Of a stretch of DNA of 64,000 bases, positions 1 through 7,955 are shown piece by piece. Numbering within the stretch: position 1 is the first letter of the stretch; each line of letters begins with the position of its first letter. The stretch is from assembly GCA_035536315.1 (NCBI GenBank), contig DATLOJ010000157.1, forward strand, positions 30,227 to 94,226. The letters run 5' to 3'. A program made the position numbers and the translations under genes. The notes under the pieces are model-generated. The model saw nothing but the letters and a program-made list of their open reading frames with translations, was not told where the DNA came from and did no database searches. The stretch is from DATLOJ01 sp035536315. GTDB lineage: Bacteria; Actinomycetota; CADDZG01; JAHWKV01.

Positions 1-1
1 G

Positions 2-724
2 GAGTTGCTGGAGGTTCTTAGAAAGGGGCCGCAGGAGAAATTCATTCGCCTAACAATCCCCGAGGGTTTGAATCTCGAGCAGATCGCGGGCGTGGTCGGA
101 GAGAAGACTCACATTCCGGCCCCCGACTTCCTCGCGGCAGCAACGCCCCAAACCGTCAGGCCCTCTCCGCTGCCGCCCGACTCGGTGAACCTGGAGGGGT
201 TTCTTTACCCAGCCACTTATTTTGTCTCTGAAGAGGAAACGCCAACTGGTCTGGTCACACGGATGGTCGAGGAGTTCGAGGAGCGGGCAGCCGAGGCGGG
301 CTTGGGAAAGGATGGCCTCGACAGGACCCCCTACGAGTACGTGATCATCGCCTCGATGATCGAAGAGGAGGCCAAAGCGAACGAAGAACGAGGAAAGATC
401 TCCTCGGTCATACACAACAGGCTCGAGCGTGGAATTCCACTCGGAATCGACGCAACCATTCAGTATGCGGTCAAGAAGTACGGAGGCGAGCCCCTCACTC
501 GATCTGATCTCGAGATCGACTCTCCCTACAACAGCCGCACCAGGACGGGGCTGCCTCCCACTCCCATAGCAAGTCCGCGACTTGCATCTATCAAGGCAGC
601 TATAGAGCCTGAGTCGACGAACCTCCTCTATTACGTTCTTGCTCCCGACTGCGTCCATCATGTGTTCACCGCCGACTACAGCGAGTTCGAGGCGGCCAAG
701 CAGAGAGCACCCGATAACTGCTGA
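2..724 (+). CDS. mltG: Endolytic murein transglycosylase MltG, 3' part
   Basis: C-terminal 240 residues of MltG (YceG-like), the membrane-anchored lytic transglycosylase that cuts nascent peptidoglycan strands and so helps set glycan length. The fragment has the IIASMIEEEA motif, whose first Glu of the EEE run (about residue 120 of the fragment) matches the catalytic Glu of the family. It also has the conserved NRL, LGIDATIQYA and SPYNSRTRTGLPPTPI blocks. The reading frame is open to the first base, so the gene starts upstream of the window; the missing part should carry the membrane anchor and LysM-like region. Its stop overlaps the proposed aroE start (CTGA), and an mltG-aroE order is common in Gram-positive bacteria. 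The family call is secure. Confidence 0.95.
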   Translation, partial: ELLEVLRKGPQEKFIRLTIPEGLNLEQIAGVVGEKTHIPAPDFLAAATPQTVRPSPLPPDSVNLEGFLYPATYFVSEEETPTGLVTRMVEEFEERAAEAGLGKDGLDRTPYEYVIIASMIEEEAKANEERGKISSVIHNRLERGIPLGIDATIQYAVKKYGGEPLTRSDLEIDSPYNSRTRTGLPPTPIASPRLASIKAAIEPESTNLLYYVLAPDCVHHVFTADYSEFEAAKQRAPDNC

Positions 725-1581
725 ACGAAACGGTTCAAACGACCGGCGAAACCAGGGTTGCCGGGATCGTGGGCGGCGAGAGCCAGGTGGCTGCGAGCCT
801 TTCGCCGGTGATTCACAACGCCGCGTTCCGCGCTCTCGAGTTGAACTGGATTTACGTACCCTTCCCCGTGTTACCCGGGCAGGTCCTTTCTGCTATCGAG
901 GGTCTCGCCCGTGCGGGGGTCCGGGGGCTCAACGTCACGACGCCGCACAAAACCCATGCGGCGGGGGCTGCGACGACGATGTCTGCGGAGGCCGCCCAGG
1001 CGAAGGCGGTCAACACCCTAGTCATGGACGGCGACTCGATCGGTGCTGACAACACGGACGGCCGCGGTCTCATTCAATTCATCGAAGGGGACCTGGGTTG
1101 GAGCCCGCGCGACAAAAGTGTCCTGATCCTCGGAACCGGGGGAGCAGCGCGCTCTGCTGCGGTTTCGCTCGCGGGGGCCGGGACTTCTGGGGTTGCGCTG
1201 GTTTCGAGGACCAGCGTCGGAGCCCGGACGGTGACGGAGTCGCTCGATTTGCCGTCGGTCAAGGGTCAGACGGGAGTCTCGAGAGACGACCTCGCGACTG
1301 CAGATTTGGTGATAAACGCGACTCCAGTGGGCGCCGGAGGCGAGTCACTCCACCTGGAGATGGCAGGTCTGAAGAAGGGGGCCGTGGTAGTTGACCTCGT
1401 CTACCAGCGGGCGGTGACCCCGCTTCTCGAAGAAGCACGCAGGCTGGGTTACGAGGCTCATAACGGGCTGGGAATGTTGCTCCATCAGGCCGCCCTCTCA
1501 TTTGAAATATGGACCGCTGTCCGCCCTCCCCTGGAATTGATGTCGGCCGCGGCGGTTTCCCACCTGGCCAGGAGTGGTTGA
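721..1581 (+). CDS. aroE: Shikimate dehydrogenase
   Basis: Reduces 3-dehydroshikimate to shikimate with NADPH in the cytosol, the fourth step to chorismate. Visible motifs are SLSPVIHNAAF at the substrate site, NVTTPHK with the catalytic Lys (about residue 77), NTDG with the catalytic Asp (about 113), the nucleotide loop ILGTGGAARS, NATPVG, and a C-terminal GMLLHQA. The only ATG/GTG/TTG near the 5' end is GTG 769, which would remove the first beta strand (RVAGIVG) that precedes SLSP in the family. The frame opens after a stop at 715-717. In it, CTG 721-723 overlaps the mltG stop as CTGA, so I place the start there, giving 286 residues. If CTG is not used, the start is GTG 769. aroC-K-B-Q lie 10 kb downstream, beyond the pilus genes. 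Confidence 0.93.
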   Translation: MNETVQTTGETRVAGIVGGESQVAASLSPVIHNAAFRALELNWIYVPFPVLPGQVLSAIEGLARAGVRGLNVTTPHKTHAAGAATTMSAEAAQAKAVNTLVMDGDSIGADNTDGRGLIQFIEGDLGWSPRDKSVLILGTGGAARSAAVSLAGAGTSGVALVSRTSVGARTVTESLDLPSVKGQTGVSRDDLATADLVINATPVGAGGESLHLEMAGLKKGAVVVDLVYQRAVTPLLEEARRLGYEAHNGLGMLLHQAALSFEIWTAVRPPLELMSAAAVSHLARSG

Positions 1582-1718
1582 GGCCCGGGCGGGCGCAGGC
1601 GCTCAAGCATGTCCACTGCCCTGCCGAAAATGAAACAAACCGGTCGCCTCGTCCTAGACTTGGAGCGGCGCAATCGTCACGCCCGAAGGCCTGACCAGAT
1701 TCGTAGGAGGTAGCAACC

Positions 1719-2255
1719 ATGTCGATAACAAGAGCCGACGGATTGGCGCTAACGCTCGAAGAGTTCCTGAGACAGTGCCCAGACGTGGATGCCGCAGCCG
1801 TTATTAGCTCTGACGGCCTGCCAATGGCATCGGCCCTACCCAGCCACATCCATGAGGATCGCTTGGGGGCGATGGCCGCAGCCATGCTTTCCCTGGGCGA
1901 CCGGGCTGCCGAAACTTTGGGCCGCGGGCGTCTGAAGCAAGTATTTGTCGAGGGTTCAAATGGGTACGTCTTCCTGATGGCGGCGGGGCCGGCGGTCTTG
2001 TGTGCAATCACTCAGAAGAAGGCCAAGATCGGTTTGGTGATTTACGAGATGCAAACGACGGCATCCGTAGTAGGCAACATCCTCATGGAAGGGGAGGTGC
2101 GTGCCGTGCAGACAAACGCCGCCCCCGTCTCGCCGGCGCCACAGCCCGCTGCGGTCGAGGCGTCCCCGGTCGTGCCCGAGCCCAGAGCGGAGGCTTCGTC
2201 GAAGCCGGCAGATCTGCCCGCCGGCGTCACCTGGGACGACTACCAGGAGAGTTGA
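1719..2255 (+). CDS. Roadblock/LC7-domain protein (MglB-like)
   Basis: A 178-residue protein. Residues 10-125 show the roadblock/LC7 pattern: an N-terminal helix (LEEFLRQCPDVDAAAVIS), the strand pair DGLPMAS, a long helix (RLGAMAAAMLSLGDRAAETL) and beta strands ending in AKIGLVIYEM. The rest is an Ala/Pro-rich, probably disordered tail. Proteins of this fold dimerise and act as GTPase-activating or scaffold partners of small Ras-like GTPases: MglB for MglA in Myxococcus, CvnB for CvnD in Streptomyces conservons. A GTPase of that kind lies two genes downstream, which supports a pair. The start is ATG with AGGAGGT ending 8 bases upstream. The 137 bases upstream hold no gene; a weak -10 (TAGACT, 1655-1660) is possible. 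The partner assignment is inferred from neighbourhood. Confidence 0.88.
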   Translation: MSITRADGLALTLEEFLRQCPDVDAAAVISSDGLPMASALPSHIHEDRLGAMAAAMLSLGDRAAETLGRGRLKQVFVEGSNGYVFLMAAGPAVLCAITQKKAKIGLVIYEMQTTASVVGNILMEGEVRAVQTNAAPVSPAPQPAAVEASPVVPEPRAEASSKPADLPAGVTWDDYQES

Positions 2256-2315
2256 GGCCAACAAGTGGACCTTAAGCGAATTATGCGTCGACCTACTTCT
2301 GCGGAGGCCCACTAG

Positions 2316-3248
2316 ATGACCGCGCTCTCAGGATCGCTCGACGTTTTTGCCCTCCCGGACGTCTTGCGTCTGGTGGCTCAAAACAGGGTGACCGGCGCGC
2401 TTCACGTTAACCGGGATAGCGGCGACGGCGTAATCTATTTCACCAACGGAACCGTTCAATTTGCCGACTCATCCCTGACGCACGACTTGCTCGGCCAGCG
2501 GCTCGTCGGTGCAAAGGTTCTCTCACAGAATCAGCTTCTCAAGGTCCTCGACGAACAAAAGCGCAGCGGGGGAGCCTTGCACGAGCTTCTCATCGAGAAG
2601 AAGTTGCTGAACGACGAAACTCTGAACGCCCATCTCAGGGAGCAGGCCGAGGAGGCGATCTATTCCCTCCTGCAGTGGGACGTTGGTAGCTTCAACGTCG
2701 AGCCCGGAGAGGAGCTCGAGCAGGACATTGGAATGGCCGTTTCGGTGGACAACCTGCTTATGGAATCCTCGAGGAGGCTGGAAGAGTGGGAGGTCATTCG
2801 CCGAAAGATTCCAGCTGTGGAGGCTGTCGTCGTGATGGCCGCAGACCCCCCCGACGAGTCTTCCGACATCAACATCAAACCGGATGAGTGGAAGCTGCTC
2901 GTAATCGTCGACGGCTCACGCTCGGTCAGGGATATCTCGCTCGCAGCCGGCCGGTCCGAGTTCGACACGTGCAAGGTTCTGTACGGACTTGTGACCGCGG
3001 GTCTGGTCAAGGTCATCGGCGATTACGCCCCCGCTGAAGAGGAGCCGTCCAAAGAGGAGAAAGATCCGGCCCCCGTGAAGCCCGACGAACGCCGTTCGGA
3101 ACGGCGGGTAGCCGCCCCGAACGGGAAGCCAACGCGCGCGGCCGAGCCCGTACAGGAATCCGACGAGGGAGCCGAAGCAGCTCATGCGGAAGCATCAATT
3201 TCCAAGGAGGTACTGCAGCGCCTGATTGCAGGCGTGAGGGACCTGTAA
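2316..3248 (+). CDS. PATAN (DUF4388) domain protein
   Basis: 310 residues. The N-terminus (LSGSLDVFALPDVLRLVAQN, then TGALHVN and GVIYFTNGTVQFA) is the PATAN/DUF4388 fold, followed by helices (GQRLVGAKVLSQNQLLKVL, QAEEAIYSLLQWDVGSFNVEPGE) typical of the full domain to about residue 165. Residues 185-235 look like a winged-helix module (GSRSVRDISLAAGRSEFDTCKVLYGLVTAGLVKV). Residues 238-290 are charged and low in complexity, and the last 17 form a helix (SKEVLQRLIAGVRDL). PATAN proteins of cyanobacteria are known to act on the PilB motor to steer twitching motility, so a PATAN gene just upstream of pilB suggests pilus control. That role is inference. A GGAGG lies 10 bases before the ATG, and the stop is 4 bases before the GTPase start. 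Confidence 0.85.
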   Translation: MTALSGSLDVFALPDVLRLVAQNRVTGALHVNRDSGDGVIYFTNGTVQFADSSLTHDLLGQRLVGAKVLSQNQLLKVLDEQKRSGGALHELLIEKKLLNDETLNAHLREQAEEAIYSLLQWDVGSFNVEPGEELEQDIGMAVSVDNLLMESSRRLEEWEVIRRKIPAVEAVVVMAADPPDESSDINIKPDEWKLLVIVDGSRSVRDISLAAGRSEFDTCKVLYGLVTAGLVKVIGDYAPAEEEPSKEEKDPAPVKPDERRSERRVAAPNGKPTRAAEPVQESDEGAEAAHAEASISKEVLQRLIAGVRDL

Positions 3249-3252
3249 GCCT

Positions 3253-3801
3253 TTGGCCACCGTCAAGGTGGTCGTTACCGGTCCGTTCGCAGCCGGGAAG
3301 ACGACCTTCATTCGAACCGTATCCGAGATCGCGGTCATCTCTACCGAGCGCAATGTCACGGATCACAGCGCCGAGAAAAAGGGAAGAACCACGGTGGCGA
3401 TGGACTTCGGAAGAATCACTATCGATGAGTCGCTGGTCCTTTATCTATTCGGAACCCCCGGCCAGGAGAGGTTCGATTTTATGTGGGAGATCTTGTCCGA
3501 GGGCATGCTTGGGTTCATCCTGCTGCTGGACCCGGTGGACAAGGAATCCTTTGAGGATGCGCGGAAAATATTGAACGCCTTTCTGGGGTACGGGGATGTT
3601 CCTTTTGTCGTCGCCGTCAACAAGCATGACGACGACGAAGCTGGTGCGGCGATTGCCCGGGCCGAGTTGGCTCTTGCGGACTCAGTACCCATCGTCCCGG
3701 TGGACGCGCGCGACCTCGAGAGCGTCAAAGGGGTCCTGCTCGAGCTGCTGTTGTTGGTTGTGAAGACAAGGGAAAATCAGCAGGTTCTGAGTCCCGGCTA
3801 A
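3253..3801 (+). CDS. Small Ras-like GTPase (MglA/CvnD type)
   Basis: 182-residue GTPase. G1 is GPFAAGKTT (residues 10-18), G3 is GTPGQERF (about 72-79), G4 is VNKHD and G5 is VDARD. GTPGQ instead of the Ras DxxGQ is characteristic of the bacterial MglA and conservon CvnD families. Such GTPases are molecular switches; MglA sets the pole at which type IV pili act. The start is TTG, 4 bases after the PATAN gene, and the coding sequence ends 2 bases before the next small gene, so the four genes look co-transcribed and translationally linked. No lipidation site or membrane segment is visible. The GTPase fold is certain; a role in pilus polarity is inferred from the roadblock gene upstream and pilB downstream. 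Confidence 0.9.
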   Translation: MATVKVVVTGPFAAGKTTFIRTVSEIAVISTERNVTDHSAEKKGRTTVAMDFGRITIDESLVLYLFGTPGQERFDFMWEILSEGMLGFILLLDPVDKESFEDARKILNAFLGYGDVPFVVAVNKHDDDEAGAAIARAELALADSVPIVPVDARDLESVKGVLLELLLLVVKTRENQQVLSPG

Positions 3802-3803
3802 AT

Positions 3804-4055
3804 ATGGGTTTCTTCAGCCGCCTCTTTCGAGGAAAGAAAAAGAACAGAGCCCCCGGCTGGAATTGGGCCCTGGGTTCGGGGGTTCACCTTGCTCCGCCTC
3901 CACCGCCACCCCTGAAAGCCGACGACAACGACACCGACTGGCCCGCAGGGCGGGTCGTTTTGGGGTTTGAGAACGGGACCCTTCATTCCCTCGAGGAAAG
4001 CAACAGGCTCGTTGCCGATTTTGTGAAGGCAGCAGATCGAATATTCAGCCCGTAA
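3804..4055 (+). CDS. Small basic-N-terminus protein of unknown function
   Basis: 83 residues that I do not recognise. The N-terminus (MGFFSRLFRGKKKNRAPG) is amphipathic and strongly basic, as in peripheral membrane-binding helices. A short PPPPPP run follows, then an acidic-to-neutral segment (DDNDTDWPAG). A C-terminal helix (LEESNRLVADFVKAADRIF) could be a protein contact. It begins 2 bases after the GTPase stop, so it is very probably translated with it; the tight spacing is the main reason to call it real. It might anchor or recruit the GTPase/roadblock/PATAN group at the membrane, but nothing in the sequence proves that. Confidence 0.7.
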   Translation: MGFFSRLFRGKKKNRAPGWNWALGSGVHLAPPPPPPLKADDNDTDWPAGRVVLGFENGTLHSLEESNRLVADFVKAADRIFSP

Positions 4056-4112
4056 AGGCGTAGGAGCGTGTCTGCGCTGGAGTTATAGTCGTTAGGTGAC
4101 GGGGACGGTCAG

Positions 4113-5795
4113 GTGAACGAACAAGCAAACCGAGGATTCGGCGACCTCCTTCTAGACGAGGGACTCATCTCGGGCGACCACCTTGGCGAGGCCGAAGAGG
4201 AGGCCAGGTCCACAGGCAAGTCCCTCGGCAGGGTTCTGATCGACAAGGGATTCATCACCGAGGCCCAGGTCTTTGCCGTTCTGGCGAGAGCCACAGGCTT
4301 TGAATTCGTTGAACTCGCGGAAATCACCATCGATCCGACCGCCACCACCTTGATTCCTGAGAGTCAGGCGCGGCGCTACAAGGCGCTTCCTATCGGCTTC
4401 GACAACGGCAAGCTCGTTGTGGCAATGGACGACCCCAACAACGTCTTTGCCATAGACGACATCCGCACGATGACCGGTAAAGAGATCAAGCCAGTAGTTG
4501 CCACGGGCCAGGACATCCTGGCGGCCATAGGGCGGATGCAGCGCCTGGACACATCTGTCGAAGCGATGGGCGATGGTGGCGGGGACTTTCTCCTGGACGA
4601 TGAGGAGATCGGTGGGAGCGCAGAGGATGGGGGAGACGCACCGGTCGTCCGCCTGGTGAACCAGGTCATCACCCAGTCCGTAAATGACAGGGCTTCCGAC
4701 ATCCACTTCGAGCCGCAGGAGCGGGACCTGCGGGTGCGTCAAAGGATCGATGGAGTTCTCCACGAGCTCGGTCGCTTTCCGCGTAACATCCAGGCCGGGG
4801 TCGTCTCGCGACTCAAGATCATGGCCGACATCGACATCGCAGAGCGGCGGATCCCTCAGGACGGCCGCATCAGCCTGTCCGTCCAGGGAAAGTCGATCGA
4901 CCTGCGAGTGGCAACGCTGCCGACTGTTTACGGAGAAAAAATCGTTCTCAGGATTCTGGATAAGTCGAGCGTTTTGCTGAAGCTGGAGGACCTCGGGTTT
5001 TCGCAGCACAACTTCAGGCTCTACGAGGGCGCGTACACCAAGCCCTACGGAATGATCCTCGTCACAGGTCCAACTGGCTCCGGAAAATCCACGACGCTTT
5101 ACGCCACCCTCAACATCCTTAATCAGGAGGATAGGAACATCATCACGGTAGAAGACCCGGTTGAATACAGACTCGCCGGGATCAACCAGATCCAGACGAA
5201 CCCGAAGGCCGGCCTAACGTTCTCGTCTGCTCTGAGATCGATCTTGCGTGCGGACCCGGACACCGTCCTGATCGGTGAGATCAGGGACAAGGAGACGGCC
5301 CAGATTGCGGTCGAGGCCGCTCTTACCGGCCACCTCGTTCTTTCGACGCTGCACACCAACGATGCACCCGGCGCCGTCAGCCGTCTGATTGAAATGGGAA
5401 TCGAGCCCTTTCTGGTTGCATCGGCTGTCGATGCCGTCCTTGCCCAAAGACTTGCCCGCCGGTTGTGTGAGAAATGTAAGGACGCATATACGCCAACGCG
5501 TGAGGCTCTGAAGGAAAACAAATTCCATATTGGCGAAGACGAGGAGATTCCTACGCTGTTTCGTCCAAAAGGCTGTCCCAAGTGCAGCAAGACCGGGTAC
5601 AGAGGCCGGATGGCGGTCCACGAGGTAATGCCTATGTCGGAAGACCTCGAAATGCTAACGGTGGAAAGAAAGTCGAGTGACGAGATCCGCCGGCTTGCTA
5701 TTCAGCAGGGGATGATCGATCTGCGCGGAGACGGTATGCACAAAGTCCGTCTGGGACATACCTCTCTGGAGGAAATTCAAAGAGTCATCATCTGA
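4113..5795 (+). CDS. pilB: Type IV pilus extension ATPase PilB
   Basis: 560-residue hexameric motor that drives pilin polymerisation from the cytoplasmic face of the inner membrane. Residues 8-70 hold the two-repeat MshEN pattern (GDLLLDEGLISGDHL, then SLGRVLIDKGFITEAQ), a known c-di-GMP-binding module; the leading Arg of the first repeat is not in its usual place, so binding is uncertain. Residues 310-330 hold Walker A (VTGPTGSGKSTTLY). Walker B follows in RADPDTVLIGEIRD, then the His box HLVLSTLHTND. A tetracysteine zinc site (CEKC ... CPKC) at about 453-495 is diagnostic for PilB/GspE rather than PilT. The start is GTG. The 57-base gap upstream has a possible -10 (TATAGT, 4084-4089) without a clear -35. 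Confidence 0.96.
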   Translation: MNEQANRGFGDLLLDEGLISGDHLGEAEEEARSTGKSLGRVLIDKGFITEAQVFAVLARATGFEFVELAEITIDPTATTLIPESQARRYKALPIGFDNGKLVVAMDDPNNVFAIDDIRTMTGKEIKPVVATGQDILAAIGRMQRLDTSVEAMGDGGGDFLLDDEEIGGSAEDGGDAPVVRLVNQVITQSVNDRASDIHFEPQERDLRVRQRIDGVLHELGRFPRNIQAGVVSRLKIMADIDIAERRIPQDGRISLSVQGKSIDLRVATLPTVYGEKIVLRILDKSSVLLKLEDLGFSQHNFRLYEGAYTKPYGMILVTGPTGSGKSTTLYATLNILNQEDRNIITVEDPVEYRLAGINQIQTNPKAGLTFSSALRSILRADPDTVLIGEIRDKETAQIAVEAALTGHLVLSTLHTNDAPGAVSRLIEMGIEPFLVASAVDAVLAQRLARRLCEKCKDAYTPTREALKENKFHIGEDEEIPTLFRPKGCPKCSKTGYRGRMAVHEVMPMSEDLEMLTVERKSSDEIRRLAIQQGMIDLRGDGMHKVRLGHTSLEEIQRVII

Positions 5796-5826
5796 TTGTT
5801 CCCAACGGCCCCCCACCCCGTACAAT
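5796..5826 (+). promoter_or_regulatory. Probable promoter of pilT-pilD
   Basis: TTGTTC (5796-5801), 19 bases, then TACAAT (5821-5826), placed so that transcription would begin just before ATG 5846. The element argues that the upstream in-frame ATG 5825, which lies inside the -10, is not the start of pilT. Confidence 0.5.
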
Positions 5827-5845
5827 GCCCGCTCTGGAACACAAC

Positions 5846-6943
5846 ATGAGCACCGAACCCGCCCAGCCCGCCCACGTCCCCGACGCGCGCATGATTTCTC
5901 TTCTCGAGGAGGTGGTCAGCCGCAAGGGGAGTGACCTGCACCTGACGCCTGGAATTCCTCCGGTGGTTCGCGTCCATGGGCGTCTTGTCCGACTTCAGGA
6001 GAGTGGACCCCTTGAGACCACGGAGCTGAGGTCGATGCTTTATTCAATTCTCAGCCAGCGCCAGATCGACACATTCGAAGAGGAGCTGGAGCTGGACTTT
6101 TCATTCTCGCTCCCAGGGAAAGCCAGGTTCAGGGCCAACGTCTTTTACCAGCGCGACTCGGTTGGGGGGGCCTTCAGGCTCATCCCTGCCGAGATCAAAA
6201 GCATTCAGGAGCTAGGGCTTCCGTCCCAAATCGCCGACTTTACGGAGATGAACCGAGGTCTTGTCTTAGTGACTGGGCCGACGGGCCAGGGAAAAACGAC
6301 AACCCTTGCAACCATGATCGGCATGATCAATCAAAACAGAGATACGCACATTGTCACGATCGAGGACCCCATCGAGTTTGTGCACGACCACAAGATGTCG
6401 GTCGTGAATCAAAGAGAGGTAGGCACCGACACCCATTCGTTTTCAGAGGCGTTGCGACGTGCCCTGAGACAGGACCCCGACGTGATCCTGGTGGGAGAGA
6501 TGCGAGATCTCGAAACCATCTCAACTGCACTGACCGCGGCGGAGACCGGCCACCTGGTGTTTGCGACCCTGCACACCCAGGACGCGGCACAGACCGTCGA
6601 CCGAGTTATTGACGTCTTTCCGCCCCAACAACAGGAGCAGGTGCGAGTGCAGCTGGCCGGAAGCCTCCAGGGAGTAGTCGTGCAGTACCTGCTTCCATTG
6701 ACGCAAGGAGGGGGCCGCGTGCCGGCGGTGGAGATTATGTTTGCTACCCCCGCCATCCGTAACCTCATCAGGGAAGGCAAGAGTCACCAGATCAACTCCG
6801 CGCTCCAGGCAGGGGGGCGCCATGGGATGCAGACGATGGATCAGGCGCTGGCCGATCTGTACCGGAGCCGCAAGATCTCGTTCGAGACGGCCATGGAACG
6901 GGCCTCGGATTCTGAAACCCTGAAGCAGCTTCTGGGCAAGTAA
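5846..6943 (+). CDS. pilT: Type IV pilus retraction ATPase PilT
   Basis: 365 residues; powers pilus retraction and twitching. It has the short PilT N-terminal domain, Walker A VTGPTGQGKTTTLATM (about 143-158), the Asp box with IEDPIEFVH, Walker B RQDPDVILVGEMRD and the His box TGHLVFATLHTQDA. There is no tetracysteine zinc site, and the C-terminal region carries the PilT-type block GVVVQYLLPLTQGGGRVPAVEIM. The AIRNLIREGKSHQINSALQ segment matches the PilT C-terminal AIRNLIREGK block. The start at ATG 5846 is preferred to ATG 5825 because of the promoter -10 there. The next gene, pilD, starts 8 bases after the stop; the pilC often found between them is absent. Confidence 0.95.
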   Translation: MSTEPAQPAHVPDARMISLLEEVVSRKGSDLHLTPGIPPVVRVHGRLVRLQESGPLETTELRSMLYSILSQRQIDTFEEELELDFSFSLPGKARFRANVFYQRDSVGGAFRLIPAEIKSIQELGLPSQIADFTEMNRGLVLVTGPTGQGKTTTLATMIGMINQNRDTHIVTIEDPIEFVHDHKMSVVNQREVGTDTHSFSEALRRALRQDPDVILVGEMRDLETISTALTAAETGHLVFATLHTQDAAQTVDRVIDVFPPQQQEQVRVQLAGSLQGVVVQYLLPLTQGGGRVPAVEIMFATPAIRNLIREGKSHQINSALQAGGRHGMQTMDQALADLYRSRKISFETAMERASDSETLKQLLGK

Positions 6944-6951
6944 TTCCCGCC

Positions 6952-7743
6952 GTGCCCCTCGAGTCGGTGGCGATCGCAGCAGCGACTTTCATCTGCGGCG
7001 CTGTATTCGGAAGCTTTGCCAATGTCGTAATACACAGGCTCCCTCGAGGGGAACCGCTGGCCAGGCCTCCGTCAAGATGTCCCGGCTGCGGCAAGAATCT
7101 CAAGTGGTGGGAAAACGTTCCGCTCGCTTCTTACCTCGCGTTACGAGGCCGCTGCTCCGCTTGCGGCGTGCGGATCTCGCTGCGCTATCCGCTCGTTGAG
7201 GCCCTGTGCGGTGGTCTCTGGGCTTTGACCGCGATCACGATCGGCCTGACCCCATACCTCGCGGCCCTTCTGGCCATGGCCACTACGCTCACAATCCTTA
7301 CCTTCATCGATCTCGAGCATCGACGACTGCCAAACAAGGTTCTCGGCCCCGCATCGATAATCGCCGTTGCCTGCCTCCTCGTTGCCTCACTTGTCACTGG
7401 GGAGCCTTCCAGGCTTCTTGATGCGGCTATTGGGGCCGCGGCGTACGGGGGGCCGTTGTTTTTACTCGCTCTGGCCGTTCCGAGGGGAATGGGGGGAGGG
7501 GACGTAAAGCTTGGCGCTTACATTGGGCTGAATTTAGCCTGGGGCTCGCTGGGAAACGTGGCCGTTGCGGCCTTTGTGGCCGTCCTTGCTGGGGGAGTTG
7601 TCTCCTTGATCCTTATGGCGTCCGGGACCCGGGGCCGCAAGGACGCGATCCCGTTCGGGCCCTTCATGGCGCTTGGCGCCGTCGTCGGCGCCCTTTGGGG
7701 CCCACGTCTGCTGGACATCTGGCTGGCGACCGCCGGCTTCTAA
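6952..7743 (+). CDS. pilD: Prepilin peptidase/N-methyltransferase PilD
   Basis: 263-residue polytopic inner-membrane aspartyl protease that removes the leader peptide of prepilins and methylates the new N-terminus. The N-terminal block AVFGSFANVVIHRLP is followed by four zinc cysteines (CPGC ... CSAC) of the methyltransferase part. The two catalytic Asp motifs are visible: FIDLEHRRLPN (about residue 120) and GMGGGDVKL (about 183). Hydrophobic segments fill the rest. The start is GTG. No prepilin gene occurs in the window, so its substrates are encoded elsewhere. Full length and intact. Confidence 0.95.
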   Translation: MPLESVAIAAATFICGAVFGSFANVVIHRLPRGEPLARPPSRCPGCGKNLKWWENVPLASYLALRGRCSACGVRISLRYPLVEALCGGLWALTAITIGLTPYLAALLAMATTLTILTFIDLEHRRLPNKVLGPASIIAVACLLVASLVTGEPSRLLDAAIGAAAYGGPLFLLALAVPRGMGGGDVKLGAYIGLNLAWGSLGNVAVAAFVAVLAGGVVSLILMASGTRGRKDAIPFGPFMALGAVVGALWGPRLLDIWLATAGF

Positions 7744-7864
7744 AACACTCCGCGAAATCCCCGTTACTAATGTTGACTTCTGTTAACTTTGGGCCAGTAT
7801 TGGCACATTAGGTACGTGAAGCAACGGGAGCGCACTACTGAGACCCCAGGTGCATGTGGGGTAG

Positions 7865-7893
7865 TTGACTGCCTGTGTGACTCTTGTTAGCTT
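7865..7893 (+). promoter_or_regulatory. Promoter of the HTH-pilMNOP operon
   Basis: TTGACT (7865-7870), 17-base spacer, TAGCTT (7888-7893). Immediately upstream is a perfect 6-base dyad ACCCCA/TGGGGT (7843-7848 and 7857-7862), a plausible operator. A second TTGACT at 7773-7778 with CAGTAT (7795-7800) 16 bases further could be an upstream promoter. Confidence 0.55.
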
Positions 7894-7955
7894 CCGTAAA
7901 CCCCTGTGGCGCATCGTCACCGGGCGGAGCTGAGAACGGGAGCGCGAAGTTGAGC

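Noticed and set aside
2302..2314. 13-base match ggaggcccactag shared with 46206-46218
   Set aside because: A match of this length is expected by chance in 64 kb, and the contexts differ; no sign of a repeat family.
4152..5009. 285-codon open frame on the - strand inside pilB
   Set aside because: Antisense to a full-length, motif-complete pilB; no recognisable domain.
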